From: Mesorhizobium sp. M9A.F.Ca.ET.002.03.1.2
Lineage (GTDB): Bacteria > Pseudomonadota > Alphaproteobacteria > Rhizobiales > Rhizobiaceae
DNA length: 64,000 nucleotides
Assembly: GCF_003952365.1 (NCBI RefSeq)
Contig: NZ_CP034443.1
Span: 5,821,001-5,885,000 of the forward strand
Direction of reading: 5' to 3'
The notes beneath the pieces were generated by a model. The model did no database searches and had not been told where the DNA came from. It worked only from the letters and a program-made list of their open reading frames with translations. Below are positions 1 to 8,577 of this stretch, piece after piece; position 1 is the first letter of the stretch, and every line of letters begins with the position of its first letter. A program made the position numbers and the translations under genes.

Positions 1-2
1 TC

Positions 3-59
3 CTGGCGCGCTTCTTCCGCCGCTACGGCCACCGCCTCTGGGGACGGCAGGCTGCCTGA
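3..59 (+). CDS. C-terminal tail of an unidentified gene (5' end outside window)
   Basis: An open frame enters from the left edge and ends at TGA 57-59. It gives an 18-residue basic, aromatic tail ending GRQAA. The frame has no start inside the window and is too short to assign to a family. The other two forward frames do not end cleanly before the next gene, so this is the likeliest coding frame, but the call is weak. Confidence 0.3.
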   Translation: MARFFRRYGHRLWGRQAA

Positions 60-142
60 GCCGGAGGTCGCCGAGAACATCGGCCGCGAATAGCTGGATC
101 GCTCTTGCCGTCGCCAGGCCCGCGCCGTATGTCATCCCCTCG

Positions 143-601
143 ATGAACGAGATCGAATTCCGTCGCGCGCAAGCGCCCGACTTGCCGGCGATTGTGGCAA
201 TGCTTGCCGACGACCCGCTCGGCGCGCACCGCGAAGACGCGTCCACGCCGCTCGCGCCCTCCTACCTCGATGCCTTCAGGGCGATCGACGCCGATCCCAA
301 CCAGTTGCTGGCCGTGGCCGTCGAAGCCGGACGGGTGGTCGGAACCCTGCAGATCACCTTCCTCCCCGGCATTTCGAGGAAGGGCGCCTGGCGCGGCCAG
401 ATCGAAGGCGTTCGCGTCGCCCGGCAATGGCGGTCTCGCGGTGTCGGCAAACGGATGGTCGAATGGGCGATCGACGAGTGCCGTTCGCGCAATTTCAGCT
501 TTGTCCAGCTCACGACCGACAAGAGTCGGTCGCAGGCGCATGCTTTCTACGAGCGCCTCGGTTTCACCGCCAGCCATCTCGGCTACAAGATGGCATTGTA
601 G
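143..601 (+). CDS. GNAT-family N-acetyltransferase
   Basis: This 152-aa protein is a single GNAT domain, the usual length for the family. Members transfer the acetyl group of acetyl-CoA to an amine; the substrate here cannot be told. The middle has the strand-loop-helix expected for acetyl-CoA pyrophosphate binding, EGVRVARQWRSRGVGKRMVE, whose R-S-R-G-V-G part is the Q/R-x-x-G-x-G/A motif. The C-terminal QAHAFYERLGFTAS is the conserved motif B. The start ATG follows a short gap after an unknown gene. The next gene, a Y-family polymerase, lies about 120 bp downstream on the same strand, so they may be transcribed together, but no functional link is implied. Confidence 0.88.
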   Translation: MNEIEFRRAQAPDLPAIVAMLADDPLGAHREDASTPLAPSYLDAFRAIDADPNQLLAVAVEAGRVVGTLQITFLPGISRKGAWRGQIEGVRVARQWRSRGVGKRMVEWAIDECRSRNFSFVQLTTDKSRSQAHAFYERLGFTASHLGYKMAL

Positions 602-719
602 GCCGGGGCGCCTGTCATCTGCGCTCCTTGACAATCCGCCCACAATGTTCTCTTTATGTTCCGCACGAAACCACCTCAAGACAATGCGGCGTTCGTACCG
701 CCGCGGGCGAACGGGCCGG

Positions 720-1961
720 ATGGAAGCCAACATCCTCCACGCGGATCTGGACGCCTTCTATGCCTCGGTCGAACAGTTGCTCGACCCGGCGCTGCGCGGC
801 AAGCCGATCGCCGTCGGCGGCGGCGTCGTGCTGGCCGCTTCCTACGAGGCCAGGGCGTTCGGCGTGCGTGGCGGCATGCCGGGGCGGCGGGCGCGCGAAC
901 TCTGCCCCGGGCTGATCTTCGTCGGCGGCCACTTCAAGGACTACCAGCGGCTGGGCGACGCCGCCATTCAAGTGCTCGGCGATTTCACGCCGGTGGTCGA
1001 GCGGATTTCCATCGACGAGGCCTTTGCCGACGTCGCCGGCTGCACCCATCTGTTCGGCCAGCCGGCCGAGATCGCCACAGCCATCCGCAGCCGCGTGCGG
1101 GCCGAGCTCGGCCTGCCGATCTCGATCGGCGTGGCGCGCACCAAGCATCTGGCCAAGATCGCCTCGCAAGTGGCCAAGCCCGACGGGCTGGTGGTCGTCG
1201 ATCCGCGCCACGAACTGGAGTTCCTCCACGATCTGCCGGTCGAGCTGATGTGGGGCGTCGGCCCGGTCACTAGGCAGCGCCTGGCCGGCATCGGCGTCAG
1301 CACCATCGGCGAGCTGGCGAAAACCAACGGCGGGGCGCTGGAGCGCCTGCTCGGGCCGGCGGCGGGCGAAAAGCTCAACGCGCTGGCGTGGAACCGCGAT
1401 CCGCGCAAACTCGAGACGCAGCGCCGGGCGCGATCGGCCGGCGCGCAATCGGCGCTCGGCAGGAAACCGGCCGAAGAAAAGGTCTTCGTGCCCACCCTGC
1501 TGCATCTGGCCGACAGGGTTGCCACCAGGCTGCGGGCAAAATCGCGGCCCGGCCGCACGGTGACGGTCCGCGTCCGCTTTGCCGATTTGCGTTCGGTGAC
1601 GCGCTCGATCACGCTCGACCAGCCGATTTCGGCAACCGCCATGCTGGCCGAGATCGCCGAGGCGCTGGTGCGCAAGGTGCTTACCGATCATCCGCACGAA
1701 AGGACCATCTCGCTGCTGGCGATCGCCGTCTCGCATCTGGAGCAGCAGGCCTGCCTGCAGCTGGAGCTGCCGCTCGGCCTCGACGACGACAGGCGCCGCC
1801 CCGGTACCAGGAAGGGTGCGGCGCGCTGGACCGCAGACCGCGCCATCGACAAGATCCGCGACCGCTTCGGCTGGGAGGCGGTCGGCTATGCCTCGGTGGC
1901 GCTCGGCCTGTCACGATCGGTTCCCGACGCTTTTCGCGAGCTGGCCGAAAAGGAATTGTGA
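720..1961 (+). CDS. dinB: DNA polymerase IV (Y family, translesion synthesis)
   Basis: This 413-aa Y-family polymerase copies past damaged DNA bases. The N-terminal catalytic motif LHADLDAFYASVE carries the first metal-binding Asp, and SIDEAF supplies the second Asp-Glu pair. It is followed by the IGVARTKHLAKIAS segment, a helix-hairpin-helix thumb and the little-finger domain. QLELPL near residue 347 resembles the beta-clamp binding motif. The ATG at 720 was chosen because LHADLDAF normally sits within the first 15 residues. The frame is open upstream to an ATG at 642, which would add an arginine-rich leader. I see no clear LexA box upstream. Rhizobia often carry several dinB copies, so this may not be the only one. 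Confidence 0.92.
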   Translation: MEANILHADLDAFYASVEQLLDPALRGKPIAVGGGVVLAASYEARAFGVRGGMPGRRARELCPGLIFVGGHFKDYQRLGDAAIQVLGDFTPVVERISIDEAFADVAGCTHLFGQPAEIATAIRSRVRAELGLPISIGVARTKHLAKIASQVAKPDGLVVVDPRHELEFLHDLPVELMWGVGPVTRQRLAGIGVSTIGELAKTNGGALERLLGPAAGEKLNALAWNRDPRKLETQRRARSAGAQSALGRKPAEEKVFVPTLLHLADRVATRLRAKSRPGRTVTVRVRFADLRSVTRSITLDQPISATAMLAEIAEALVRKVLTDHPHERTISLLAIAVSHLEQQACLQLELPLGLDDDRRRPGTRKGAARWTADRAIDKIRDRFGWEAVGYASVALGLSRSVPDAFRELAEKEL

Positions 1962-2061
1962 GCCGCCATCAATTATAACATCCGCCGAAGAATGCAGCGG
2001 CGCAGAATGAAGGCGGTAGCGATCCTTCGCGCCCCCCTCTGTCCCGCCGGCTTCAGAGTCC

Positions 2062-2081
2062 TGCACCGTCGCGACGGTGCA
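2062..2081. promoter_or_regulatory. 20-bp perfect palindrome, candidate operator
   Basis: TGCACCGTCGCGACGGTGCA is a perfect 10+10 inverted repeat. It lies in the 263-bp space between dinB and the DHDPS-family gene, about 145 bp upstream of the latter. The flanks TCC and GGA extend the symmetry with one gap. Perfect symmetry with no loop suggests a homodimeric regulator site more than a terminator, and there is no T-tract. The cognate regulator is unknown. Confidence 0.45.
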
Positions 2082-2224
2082 CACAGGATCCCCAGGCCAG
2101 CGGCAACGGCAATCATCCGCGTCCGGTTGACGAACCGCATCCGCATGTGAATGATCCGCCGCGCCCGAGCCAGGCTGCTTCGACAGGCCGGCTGAATCAA
2201 CACCCTCGAACAAAAAGAACCGCA

Positions 2225-3124
2225 ATGACAGGCAACAGCAGGCTGCGCGGCGTGATCGCCGCCATTCCGACCCCGTTCACCAGGGAGCTCGAGCCCGATC
2301 TGGACCGCTTCGTCAGGCTGGCCGGCAGGCTTCTGGACGAAGGCTGCGACGCGCTCAATGTGTGCGGCACCACCGGCGAGGCGACGTCGATGAGCCTCGC
2401 CCAGCGCAAGGTCCTGATGTCCACCGCCGCCAAGGCCTTGCCGCGCGACCGCTTGATGGTCGGCACGGGGGCCGCGGCGGTCGCCGACGCCATCGAACTC
2501 ACGCGCCATGCCGGAGACCTGGGTTTCGCCGGCGCGCTGCTGCTGCCGCCTTTTTATTACAAGAACGTTCCCGATGACGGGGTGATCGCCTATTTCAGCG
2601 CCGTCGCGGAGATGACGGCGGCACAGGCGGTGCCGCTCTACCTCTATCATTTCCCGGCGCTGTCAGGCGTCCCCTTCCACCCCGCTTTGGTGGCGGCGTT
2701 GCGGGAGCGGATCGGCCCGCGTCTCCGCGGCCTCAAGGATTCGTCGGGGGACCTGGCCTATGCCCGGACGGTGGCCGCTGCGGTGCCGGACTTCGATGTC
2801 TTTCCGAGCGACGAGGGATCGCTGATTGAGGCGAGAGGCGGCACATTCGCCGGATGCATCTCCGCCACCGCCAACCTCTCGAGCAGGCTTTGCGCCGCGG
2901 CCTGGCGCGACGGCGATGCCGACGCGCTCGCCACCGCATCCGCGATCAGAAAACGCGTCGCTTCCGGCCCGCTGATCCCCGGCATCAAGGCGATGGTTGC
3001 CGCCATGACGGCCGACGCGGCCTATGCCGCGCCGCTGCCGCCGCTGACGGCGCTCTCCGCCGCCGAGAGCAAAAAGCTCGAGCATGATCTCGAGGCTATT
3101 CTCGGCAGACGCGTCGGCGTCTGA
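2225..3124 (+). CDS. Dihydrodipicolinate synthase family aldolase (class I)
   Basis: This 299-aa protein is a TIM-barrel Schiff-base aldolase of the DapA/NanA superfamily. CGTTGEATSM near residue 47 is the pyruvate-carboxylate loop, LYHFP supplies the catalytic Tyr at about 141, and RGLKDSSGD carries the Schiff-base Lys at about 171. These residues fit condensation or cleavage of pyruvate with an aldehyde. The true dapA is normally in a different context, so this is more likely one of the many sugar-acid or amino-acid catabolic paralogues in rhizobia. The ATG at 2225 gives the usual family length. An upstream in-frame ATG at 2147 would add a poorly conserved 26-aa leader. Confidence 0.88.
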   Translation: MTGNSRLRGVIAAIPTPFTRELEPDLDRFVRLAGRLLDEGCDALNVCGTTGEATSMSLAQRKVLMSTAAKALPRDRLMVGTGAAAVADAIELTRHAGDLGFAGALLLPPFYYKNVPDDGVIAYFSAVAEMTAAQAVPLYLYHFPALSGVPFHPALVAALRERIGPRLRGLKDSSGDLAYARTVAAAVPDFDVFPSDEGSLIEARGGTFAGCISATANLSSRLCAAAWRDGDADALATASAIRKRVASGPLIPGIKAMVAAMTADAAYAAPLPPLTALSAAESKKLEHDLEAILGRRVGV

Positions 3125-3131
3125 TGCGCTA

Positions 3132-3180
3132 ATGTCTGTCGCCCAAAAGTGCGCAGCGGTTTTGGGATAACGACATGCAT
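3132..3180. repeat. Rhizobial palindromic intergenic repeat (copy 1)
   Basis: An imperfect palindrome with a core of the type GCCCAAAAGTGCGCAGCGG followed by TTTTGGG, bordered by ATGTC and GACAT. Related copies occur at 27480-27527 and 54264-54311. It sits just downstream of a convergent gene end. Such dispersed short palindromes are common between genes in Mesorhizobium and Sinorhizobium. Confidence 0.7.
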
Positions 3181-3296
3181 AAAAACAAGAATTTAAAGCC
3201 CAGACCGGCGACATGCCGCGTCGGAAGTGCGCGTCCGACCGACTGAGACCGGCGCTCCTGGCCCCCGGCTGCTCGGATGCACTTTGACGGGAGCAC

Positions 3297-4181
3297 CTAT
3301 TGGGCCGTTTGCCAGTCGTGCTCCTTCACCGCCTTGGCAAAAGCCGAGACAACAGGGGAAGGCAAGCGGTCGGCCACTGAAACGAGCGACACCTCGCGTA
3401 TGATTTCAGGGTCGACGACGGGCCTGTGACAGACACCGGGATGGCTGGCCGAGTACTCTGCGATGAAGCAGACGCCCATGCCGGCGGCGATCATCGCCAG
3501 AATCCAATCCTCGCGCTCGCTGCGAAAGGCGCTGCGGATATCGAAGCCGATATTCCGGCAGAGCCCGTCTATGTGATCGCCATATTCGCAATTGATGCGC
3601 TCAAGATAGGCTTCGCCGCGGACATCCGTAAGATGAAGCGTATTGCGCGTCTCGAAAGGATGGCCGGTCGAGAAGGCGAGCCCGAAGCGCTCCCGGTAAA
3701 CAGGATCCGCCTTCAGGCCGTGGTCGAATGGTTCGGGTCTTGCCAGTAGGGCGACGTCAAGCTTGCCCTCGCTCAGAAGGTCGGTGAGATGGCTTGCCGC
3801 GCCCTCGATCACGGTCACTTCTATGCCTGGATAGCGCTCTCGAAATTCATTGAGGAAACCGATGAAGCGCAGCGGGCCTATGGTGCACATCACACCGAGC
3901 GTCAGCGACGCGGTTTCCAGGGAGAGGAAGCTCCTGGCTGTCTTCTTCGCAGTCTCCGAACGCTGGAATACTTCGTCCAGATGGGTCCGCATCAGACAGC
4001 CGAAATCGGTGAGCCGGACGCGGGTTTTCTCGCGGTGGAAAAGATAGCCGCCAAGTTCCGCCTCCAGCTTCTGTATGGCCCGCGTCAGCGCAGGCTGGCC
4101 GACGTGAACGAGGTCCGCCGCGCGATGAAAGTTGAGAGTCCGGCTGGCCGCCAGAAAATAGCGGATTTCGTGCATCTCCAT
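3297..4181 (-). CDS. LysR-family transcriptional regulator
   Basis: This 294-aa LysR-type regulator starts at MEMHEIRYF. The N-terminal winged helix-turn-helix spans roughly residues 1-60, with FHRAADLVHVGQPALTRAIQ as the recognition region, and the effector-binding periplasmic-protein-like domain follows from about 90. An in-frame start ten codons upstream is possible, but MEMHEIRYF is the usual N-terminus of this subfamily. The gene is divergent from the methyltransferase at 4365 with a 183-bp spacer, the classic arrangement for LysR control of a neighbour. Control of that gene is inferred and not shown. Confidence 0.92.
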   Translation of the reverse strand: MEMHEIRYFLAASRTLNFHRAADLVHVGQPALTRAIQKLEAELGGYLFHREKTRVRLTDFGCLMRTHLDEVFQRSETAKKTARSFLSLETASLTLGVMCTIGPLRFIGFLNEFRERYPGIEVTVIEGAASHLTDLLSEGKLDVALLARPEPFDHGLKADPVYRERFGLAFSTGHPFETRNTLHLTDVRGEAYLERINCEYGDHIDGLCRNIGFDIRSAFRSEREDWILAMIAAGMGVCFIAEYSASHPGVCHRPVVDPEIIREVSLVSVADRLPSPVVSAFAKAVKEHDWQTAQ

Positions 4182-4364
4182 GATACGCCCCCGCCGATGT
4201 CTTGCCTGCATCGCCGCGATGAAAACTCGGCATTATCCGCCGCCCTCACGCCCAAGTAAACTTCACCGGCCTTTATGGCAGCTTGGCCGCTGCCGGAGCC
4301 GATTCGAAACCAGGATCGGCGCCAGCGAATGCGGTTGGAGAGATCGAGCCCACAGGAGATTCCG

Positions 4365-5423
4365 ATGTCTGAAGCCAGTCAGGAAAAGTTGGACGCATTC
4401 TTGGGGAAAATGGTCGGTGATCTCGGTGCGATCGCTACGGGCGCGGGAGTCTTGCTGGGAGACAGGCTCGGCCTGTTCAAGGCATTGCGCGAAGGCGGCA
4501 AGATGACGGCCGCCGAACTTTCGACACGCACCGGCACCCAGGAACGCCTTGTAAGGGAATGGCTTTCCGGGCAGGCGGCCGCGGGCTACGTCGACTACGA
4601 TGAAGCCAACGACGCGTTTTATCTCAACGCCGAGCAAGAGCTGGTGTTCGCCGATGAAGATAGCCCGGCCTTCATGGCTGGCGCATTCGAGGTCCTATCC
4701 TCGCTGTGGCTCGATGAAGAAAAGGTGAGGCAGGCATTCCAGTCCGGCAAGGGCGTCGCATGGCACGATCATAGCGCGTGTCTGTTTCGCGGCACGGAAC
4801 GGTTCTTCCGTCCAGGCTATAATGCCAATCTGATCGACTCCTGGCTGCCGGCTCTGGAGGGCGTCGTCGAGAAGCTCGAACGCGGCGCGGAGGTCGCGGA
4901 TGTCGGATGCGGTCATGGCGCATCGACCGTGCTCATGGCGCGTGCTTTCCCCAATTCGCGCTTCGTCGGCTTCGACTATCACGCCCCTTCGATCGGGCGC
5001 GCCCGCAAGGTCGCCGAGGAAGCCGGCGTCGGCGCGAACACGCGCTTCGAGGTCGCAACCGCCAAGACCTATCCCGGCACCTATGACCTCGTCGCTTTCT
5101 TCGATTGCCTTCACGACATGGGCGACCCGGCGGGCGCCGCCACCCATGTCCACGGGTCGCTGAAGCCGGATGGCACGTGGATGATCGTCGAGCCATTCGC
5201 GCATGATCATCTGGCGGCGAACCTCAATCCCGTCGGACGCGTCTACTATGCCGCTTCCACGTTCGTGTGCACGCCCGCGTCCCTGTCGCAGGAAGTCGGG
5301 CTCGGGCTTGGCGCCCAGGCCGGCGAGGCGAGGCTGCGCAAGGTGGTGACCAGCGGCGGCTTCAAGCGATTCCGCCGCGCCGCGGAGACGCCGTTCAACA
5401 TGGTGCTGGAGGCCCGCCCCTAG
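4365..5423 (+). CDS. SAM-dependent methyltransferase with N-terminal winged-helix domain
   Basis: This 352-aa protein has an N-terminal winged-helix dimerisation-type domain (residues about 20-90, GLFKALREGGKMTAAELS) followed by a Rossmann methyltransferase domain. Motif I is VADVGCGHGAST around residues 177-188, and the acidic end of strand 2 (VGFDYHAPSI) should bind the SAM ribose. The architecture resembles O-methyltransferases and bacterial class-I methyltransferases of unknown substrate. ATG 4365 is preceded by CAGGAGA at good spacing, whereas an upstream in-frame start at 4275 has no site. It lies opposite the LysR regulator at 3297-4181. Confidence 0.9.
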   Translation: MSEASQEKLDAFLGKMVGDLGAIATGAGVLLGDRLGLFKALREGGKMTAAELSTRTGTQERLVREWLSGQAAAGYVDYDEANDAFYLNAEQELVFADEDSPAFMAGAFEVLSSLWLDEEKVRQAFQSGKGVAWHDHSACLFRGTERFFRPGYNANLIDSWLPALEGVVEKLERGAEVADVGCGHGASTVLMARAFPNSRFVGFDYHAPSIGRARKVAEEAGVGANTRFEVATAKTYPGTYDLVAFFDCLHDMGDPAGAATHVHGSLKPDGTWMIVEPFAHDHLAANLNPVGRVYYAASTFVCTPASLSQEVGLGLGAQAGEARLRKVVTSGGFKRFRRAAETPFNMVLEARP

Positions 5424-5424
5424 C

Positions 5425-5452
5425 GCATTTTGCAGCCAGGTGGAATCACTTG
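5425..5452. repeat. Short intergenic direct repeat (copy 1 of 2)
   Basis: The segment beginning GCATTTTGCAGCCA and ending TCACTTG immediately follows the methyltransferase stop. A near-identical segment follows the sulfite-oxidase-fold gene at 6699-6726. A shorter echo, GCACGTTGCAGCC, is at about 5502. The location just after stop codons fits a dispersed rhizobial intergenic element. Confidence 0.6.
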
Positions 5453-5542
5453 CCAGAACTTCCATTGTGTCGCCTATCCGTGATCAGGCTACGGCCTAAC
5501 GCACGTTGCAGCCTGTTCCGGATCAACTGGGAGGTAAACAAC

Positions 5543-6697
5543 ATGCATAGTTTTCAACGCAGAGAACTTCTTGTTCAAGGAGGCGCGGCTCTTGCCGCTA
5601 TGGCTGCTCTTTATACTTCGCGTCGGGCTTACGCTTTTCCAACACAGGCGGGCGAGGAAGTTGTTCCGTGGCTGGATCAGCCGACCGAAAATCCCAATCC
5701 GGTAGGTATCCAGAACCAGCTTGTCTGGGAGGATCTGGATAGCTGGATAACTCCAAACGACAAGTTCTTCAGCATCTCGCATTTCAACCGACCAACGATC
5801 GACGAGAAGACATGGTCCATGGAGATCGGAGGCCTGGTCAAGAAACCCTTGAAGCTAACGCTCGCCGACATAAGGGCACGACCGCGGCAGGAGGTCGTTT
5901 TCACAGTGGAATGCTCGGGCAACCACGGTTTTCCCTTCTTCACCGGCGGCATCGGCAATGCCCGCTGGGCAGGGACGCCGCTCGCCCCGATCCTCGAGGA
6001 AGCCGGCGTTCTGGAGAAGGGCATCGAGGTCGTCTTTTTCGGTACTGACACAGGCGAGGTGCCGATACGCGACGTCAAGATGCAGCAGAACTTCGCGCGT
6101 AGCATGTCGCTCGCCGACGCGATGAACCCCGACAATCTACTCTGCTATGAAATGAACGGAGCCGCCTTGCCGGCAGCCAATGGCTTCCCGGTGCGGCTCA
6201 TTGCTCCAGGCTGGTACGGGATCGCCAACGTCAAGTGGCTGAAGCGCATCGAGGTTCGCGACACCCGCTTCATGAGCCTTCTGATGGCCCGTGACTATGT
6301 CACCATCCGGGAGGAAGACCACAACGGCGAGACCGTGTGGACCGAGACCTCAGTCGGGCGAGCGCTGATAAAGTCCGCGCCTGCGAAGGTTACCCGGAAA
6401 GACTCAGATTACTCCATCATCGGAGCGGCCTGGGGGGCGCCGATCGACCGGGTCGAAGTGCAAATCGATCAAGGGCCTTGGGCTCCAGCGACCGTTGACC
6501 ACAGTGAGGAGGCCGAGCACGCCTGGAAGATCTGGTCCCTGGATTGGGCAAATCCCTCTCCTGGAGAACACACGGTGACCTCGCGCGCAGTCAGCACCAC
6601 GGAACAGATCCAACCAGCAATGGACGATCCCTTGATTGCCAGGAAACACACATATTGGGAAAGCAATGGCCAGGTGACGCGCCGCGTGCGTGTCTAG
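5543..6697 (+). CDS. Tat-exported sulfite oxidase-family molybdoenzyme catalytic subunit (SorA/SoxC-like)
   Basis: This 384-aa protein belongs to the sulfite oxidase fold. The first 31 residues form a twin-arginine signal peptide (FQRRELLVQGG followed by an Ala-rich stretch). VECSGNHGFPFF near residue 122 carries Cys124, the expected molybdenum ligand, and GFPVRLIAPGWYG and NVKWLKRIEV are the conserved cofactor-binding segments. A C-terminal Mo-co dimerisation domain covers about residues 270-384. The likely role is periplasmic oxidation of sulfite or a related sulfur compound. No cytochrome partner gene such as sorB is adjacent, so the electron acceptor is unknown. ATG 5543 has GGGAGG eight bases upstream. 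Confidence 0.88.
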   Translation: MHSFQRRELLVQGGAALAAMAALYTSRRAYAFPTQAGEEVVPWLDQPTENPNPVGIQNQLVWEDLDSWITPNDKFFSISHFNRPTIDEKTWSMEIGGLVKKPLKLTLADIRARPRQEVVFTVECSGNHGFPFFTGGIGNARWAGTPLAPILEEAGVLEKGIEVVFFGTDTGEVPIRDVKMQQNFARSMSLADAMNPDNLLCYEMNGAALPAANGFPVRLIAPGWYGIANVKWLKRIEVRDTRFMSLLMARDYVTIREEDHNGETVWTETSVGRALIKSAPAKVTRKDSDYSIIGAAWGAPIDRVEVQIDQGPWAPATVDHSEEAEHAWKIWSLDWANPSPGEHTVTSRAVSTTEQIQPAMDDPLIARKHTYWESNGQVTRRVRV

Positions 6698-6698
6698 A

Positions 6699-6726
6699 GC
6701 ATTTTGCAGCCAAATGGAATCATTTG
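6699..6726. repeat. Short intergenic direct repeat (copy 2 of 2)
   Basis: Second copy of the GCATTTTGCAGCCA element found at 5425-5452. The surrounding repeat-like sequence continues to about 6781, where it is interrupted by the IS481-type element, and may resume after 7836. Confidence 0.6.
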
Positions 6727-6776
6727 GCGTCCGCATAAACGCGGCGAGTTACCGGTCCCACGGAACCGGAACCGCT

Positions 6777-7748
6777 CTAAGTGTGGAGCCTCAACAGGTT
6801 GTCCTCGGACAATCCGAGGCGACTGATGGGTGTTTTGGATTTTAGGCTGCCATGCGGGCGGTGCCAATTGTATCGGTGCAGCCAGACGGGCAGCTCGGCA
6901 GCACGGCGATCTGAGGTCGTGTAGGCTCTTGCGTAGGCCCATTCTCTGAGCGCGGTCTGGATGAAGCGTTCGGCCTTGCCGTTGGTCTTGGGCGTGTAGG
7001 GCTTGGTTCGGATGTGTTTGAGGCCGAGGGCTTTGCAGGCGGCGCGGAAGGCGCGGCTTTTATAGCAGCCGCCGTTGTCGGTCATGACCCGTGAGGTGGT
7101 GACGCCAAGGCTGGCATAGTAGGCGATGGCGGCGTTGAGGAAGGCGACGGCGCTTTCCTTTTTCTCGTCGGGCAGGATCTGGCTAAAGGCGATGCGGGAG
7201 GCATCGTCAATGCAGACGTGGACGAACTCCCAGCCCGCGCCGCCTTTACGGGAAGTCCGGCCATTGCTTTGGCCGGTGCGATCGCCGGTGATGCGATGGC
7301 CGATGCGGTCGAAACGGCCGAGCTTCTTGATATCGATGTGGATCATGTCGCCCGGCTCGTCACGCTCATATCGACGCACCGGCTCTGCTGGCTCAAGGTC
7401 CTTCAGCCGCGACAGCCCGGCCCGCGCCAGCACCCTGCTCACCGTCGCCGGCGAGACGGCGACCACACTTGCAATGTGCTTGCCCGTGAGGCGCTGGCGC
7501 CGCAGCGCAACGATCCGATCGGCCACAGCCCGTTCGGTCGCATTCGGACTGCGCCTGGGTCGCGACGAGCGGTCGACCATGCCGGCACGGCCTTCGGCCT
7601 TGTAACGCTCGACCCATCGCTTCACGACCTTCGCCGTCACCGCGAATTTCAACGCTGCTTGGGCTTGGGAAAGGTCGCCTTCCATGACCGCAAGCGCCAT
7701 CTCCTCTCGACGAAGCGGCGTGAGACGGGCATTCTTATGAATGTTCAT
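6777..7748 (-). CDS. IS481-family transposase (DDE)
   Basis: This 323-aa transposase has an N-terminal helix-turn-helix region (SQAQAALKFAVTAKVVKRWVERY by position about 25-48), a second HTH (VSPATVSRVLARAG), and an integrase core. The DDE triad is visible in order: HIDIKKLG, VMTDNGG and GKAERFIQ, the last followed by the usual WHRPHGSL. ATG 7748 (MNIHKNARLT) was chosen as the family N-terminus; an upstream ATG in the same frame would begin at the element end. The stop codon TAG (6777-6779) lies outside the terminal repeat, inside the target duplication, so the host sequence supplies the end of the gene. Confidence 0.93.
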   Translation of the reverse strand: MNIHKNARLTPLRREEMALAVMEGDLSQAQAALKFAVTAKVVKRWVERYKAEGRAGMVDRSSRPRRSPNATERAVADRIVALRRQRLTGKHIASVVAVSPATVSRVLARAGLSRLKDLEPAEPVRRYERDEPGDMIHIDIKKLGRFDRIGHRITGDRTGQSNGRTSRKGGAGWEFVHVCIDDASRIAFSQILPDEKKESAVAFLNAAIAYYASLGVTTSRVMTDNGGCYKSRAFRAACKALGLKHIRTKPYTPKTNGKAERFIQTALREWAYARAYTTSDRRAAELPVWLHRYNWHRPHGSLKSKTPISRLGLSEDNLLRLHT

Positions 7749-7830
7749 TCGGGTCCTCCGACGAATCTGAAGTGTGGTAACTCCAGTCTCCTCGGTCGGG
7801 CCCGAATGGACAACCTTCTGGAAACTCACA
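6782..7830 (-). mobile_element. Intact IS481-family insertion sequence with 6-bp target duplication
   Basis: A 1049-bp element. The 23-bp imperfect terminal inverted repeats are 6782-6804 (starting TGTGGAGCC and ending AGGTTGTCC) and 7808-7830 (reverse complement starts TGTGAGTTT and also ends AGGTTGTCC). TCTAAG occurs immediately outside both ends (6776-6781 and 7831-7836), which fits a 6-bp target-site duplication. One transposase gene fills the element. The intact ends, intact gene and exact target duplication suggest a fairly recent insertion. Confidence 0.9.
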
Positions 7831-7848
7831 TCTAAGAACTTGCTGCTA

Positions 7849-8158
7849 TTCCCGTCCTCCCCTCACCCTTCCACCATGCTGATCTCGGCGTCGGGCAGGC
7901 ACCAGGGCGCGTAACGGAAGTCGCGGATCTGGACGACCCGCTCGTCCCGCCATTCGACCAGCATGAAGCCGCGCACGGCGCCGTCCGGCTCCTGCGGGTC
8001 GCGGGATGAGGATCGCCGGCCGGCCGTCGACGAAGCCCAGCGACAGAGCCCAGTCGCTGATGCGGTCGTAATTGCCGAAATAGGTCGACACCTCGGCCGC
8101 GCCGCGGTTGACCACCTCGAGCTGGATATCCTGGGCGATCAGCGCCCTGACCGCGTCG
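7849..8158 (-). pseudogene. Truncated copy of the sigma-factor 3' end (SnoaL-like part)
   Basis: This 310-bp stretch closely matches the 3' end of the intact sigma-factor gene (9944-10300). On the minus strand it reads STYFGNYDRISDWALSLGF, as in the intact protein, and later loses frame because one G is added in the run GCGGGATGAG. It lacks the sigma2 and sigma4 regions altogether and does not contain the minisatellite of the intact gene. It cannot encode a working sigma factor. It lies immediately beside the IS481 element, so a rearrangement is likely to have created it. Confidence 0.85.
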
Positions 8159-8577
8159 CTCGGTCCATCTGGGAATTTACCTGCGTGGCGGAAACCCCGC
8201 CAAGGGAGGCAGTGTCAGGACGCTTCTGTACGTCTCTGGAGCGCTGGTCACGCTTGCCCTCATCCTTGTGACTGGATGGGCAGCACTCAATTGACGCGTT
8301 GGCGGCACTTCTTCGCAAGGAGTGGATCTGACGTTATAAGCTGAGGTGCCACAACCTTGCGCGCGCAGACGCCCTCCCGCGCGGCGGGTTCGTTCTCCGA
8401 CCCAATGTCGGTCGTATAGGGTGTCATAAACACCGCCGAAATACGACCTACGTCCAAAACCCTCATCCGACTGCTTCGGCTGGCATCCAGACAGCCCGCT
8501 TCTGCACTCAGCTCCACCGACAGGGAAACCTTTGCGCCAGTTGTCTGTTGTAGCTCCAAGACAGAGGAGTAAGTTGA
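8159..8577. other. Gene-free interval of 419 bp
   Basis: No convincing gene. A short plus-strand open stretch ending at TGA 8292-8294 encodes a hydrophobic segment (LYVSGALVTLALILVTGWAA) but has no identifiable start or homologue. The only other features are low-complexity open frames in antisense. The final 20 bases contain the ribosome-binding site of the next gene. Confidence 0.5.

Noticed and set aside
8174..8294. Hydrophobic peptide that might be a small membrane gene or an IS110 tail
   Set aside because: No start codon with a ribosome-binding site and no clear similarity to IS110 ends.
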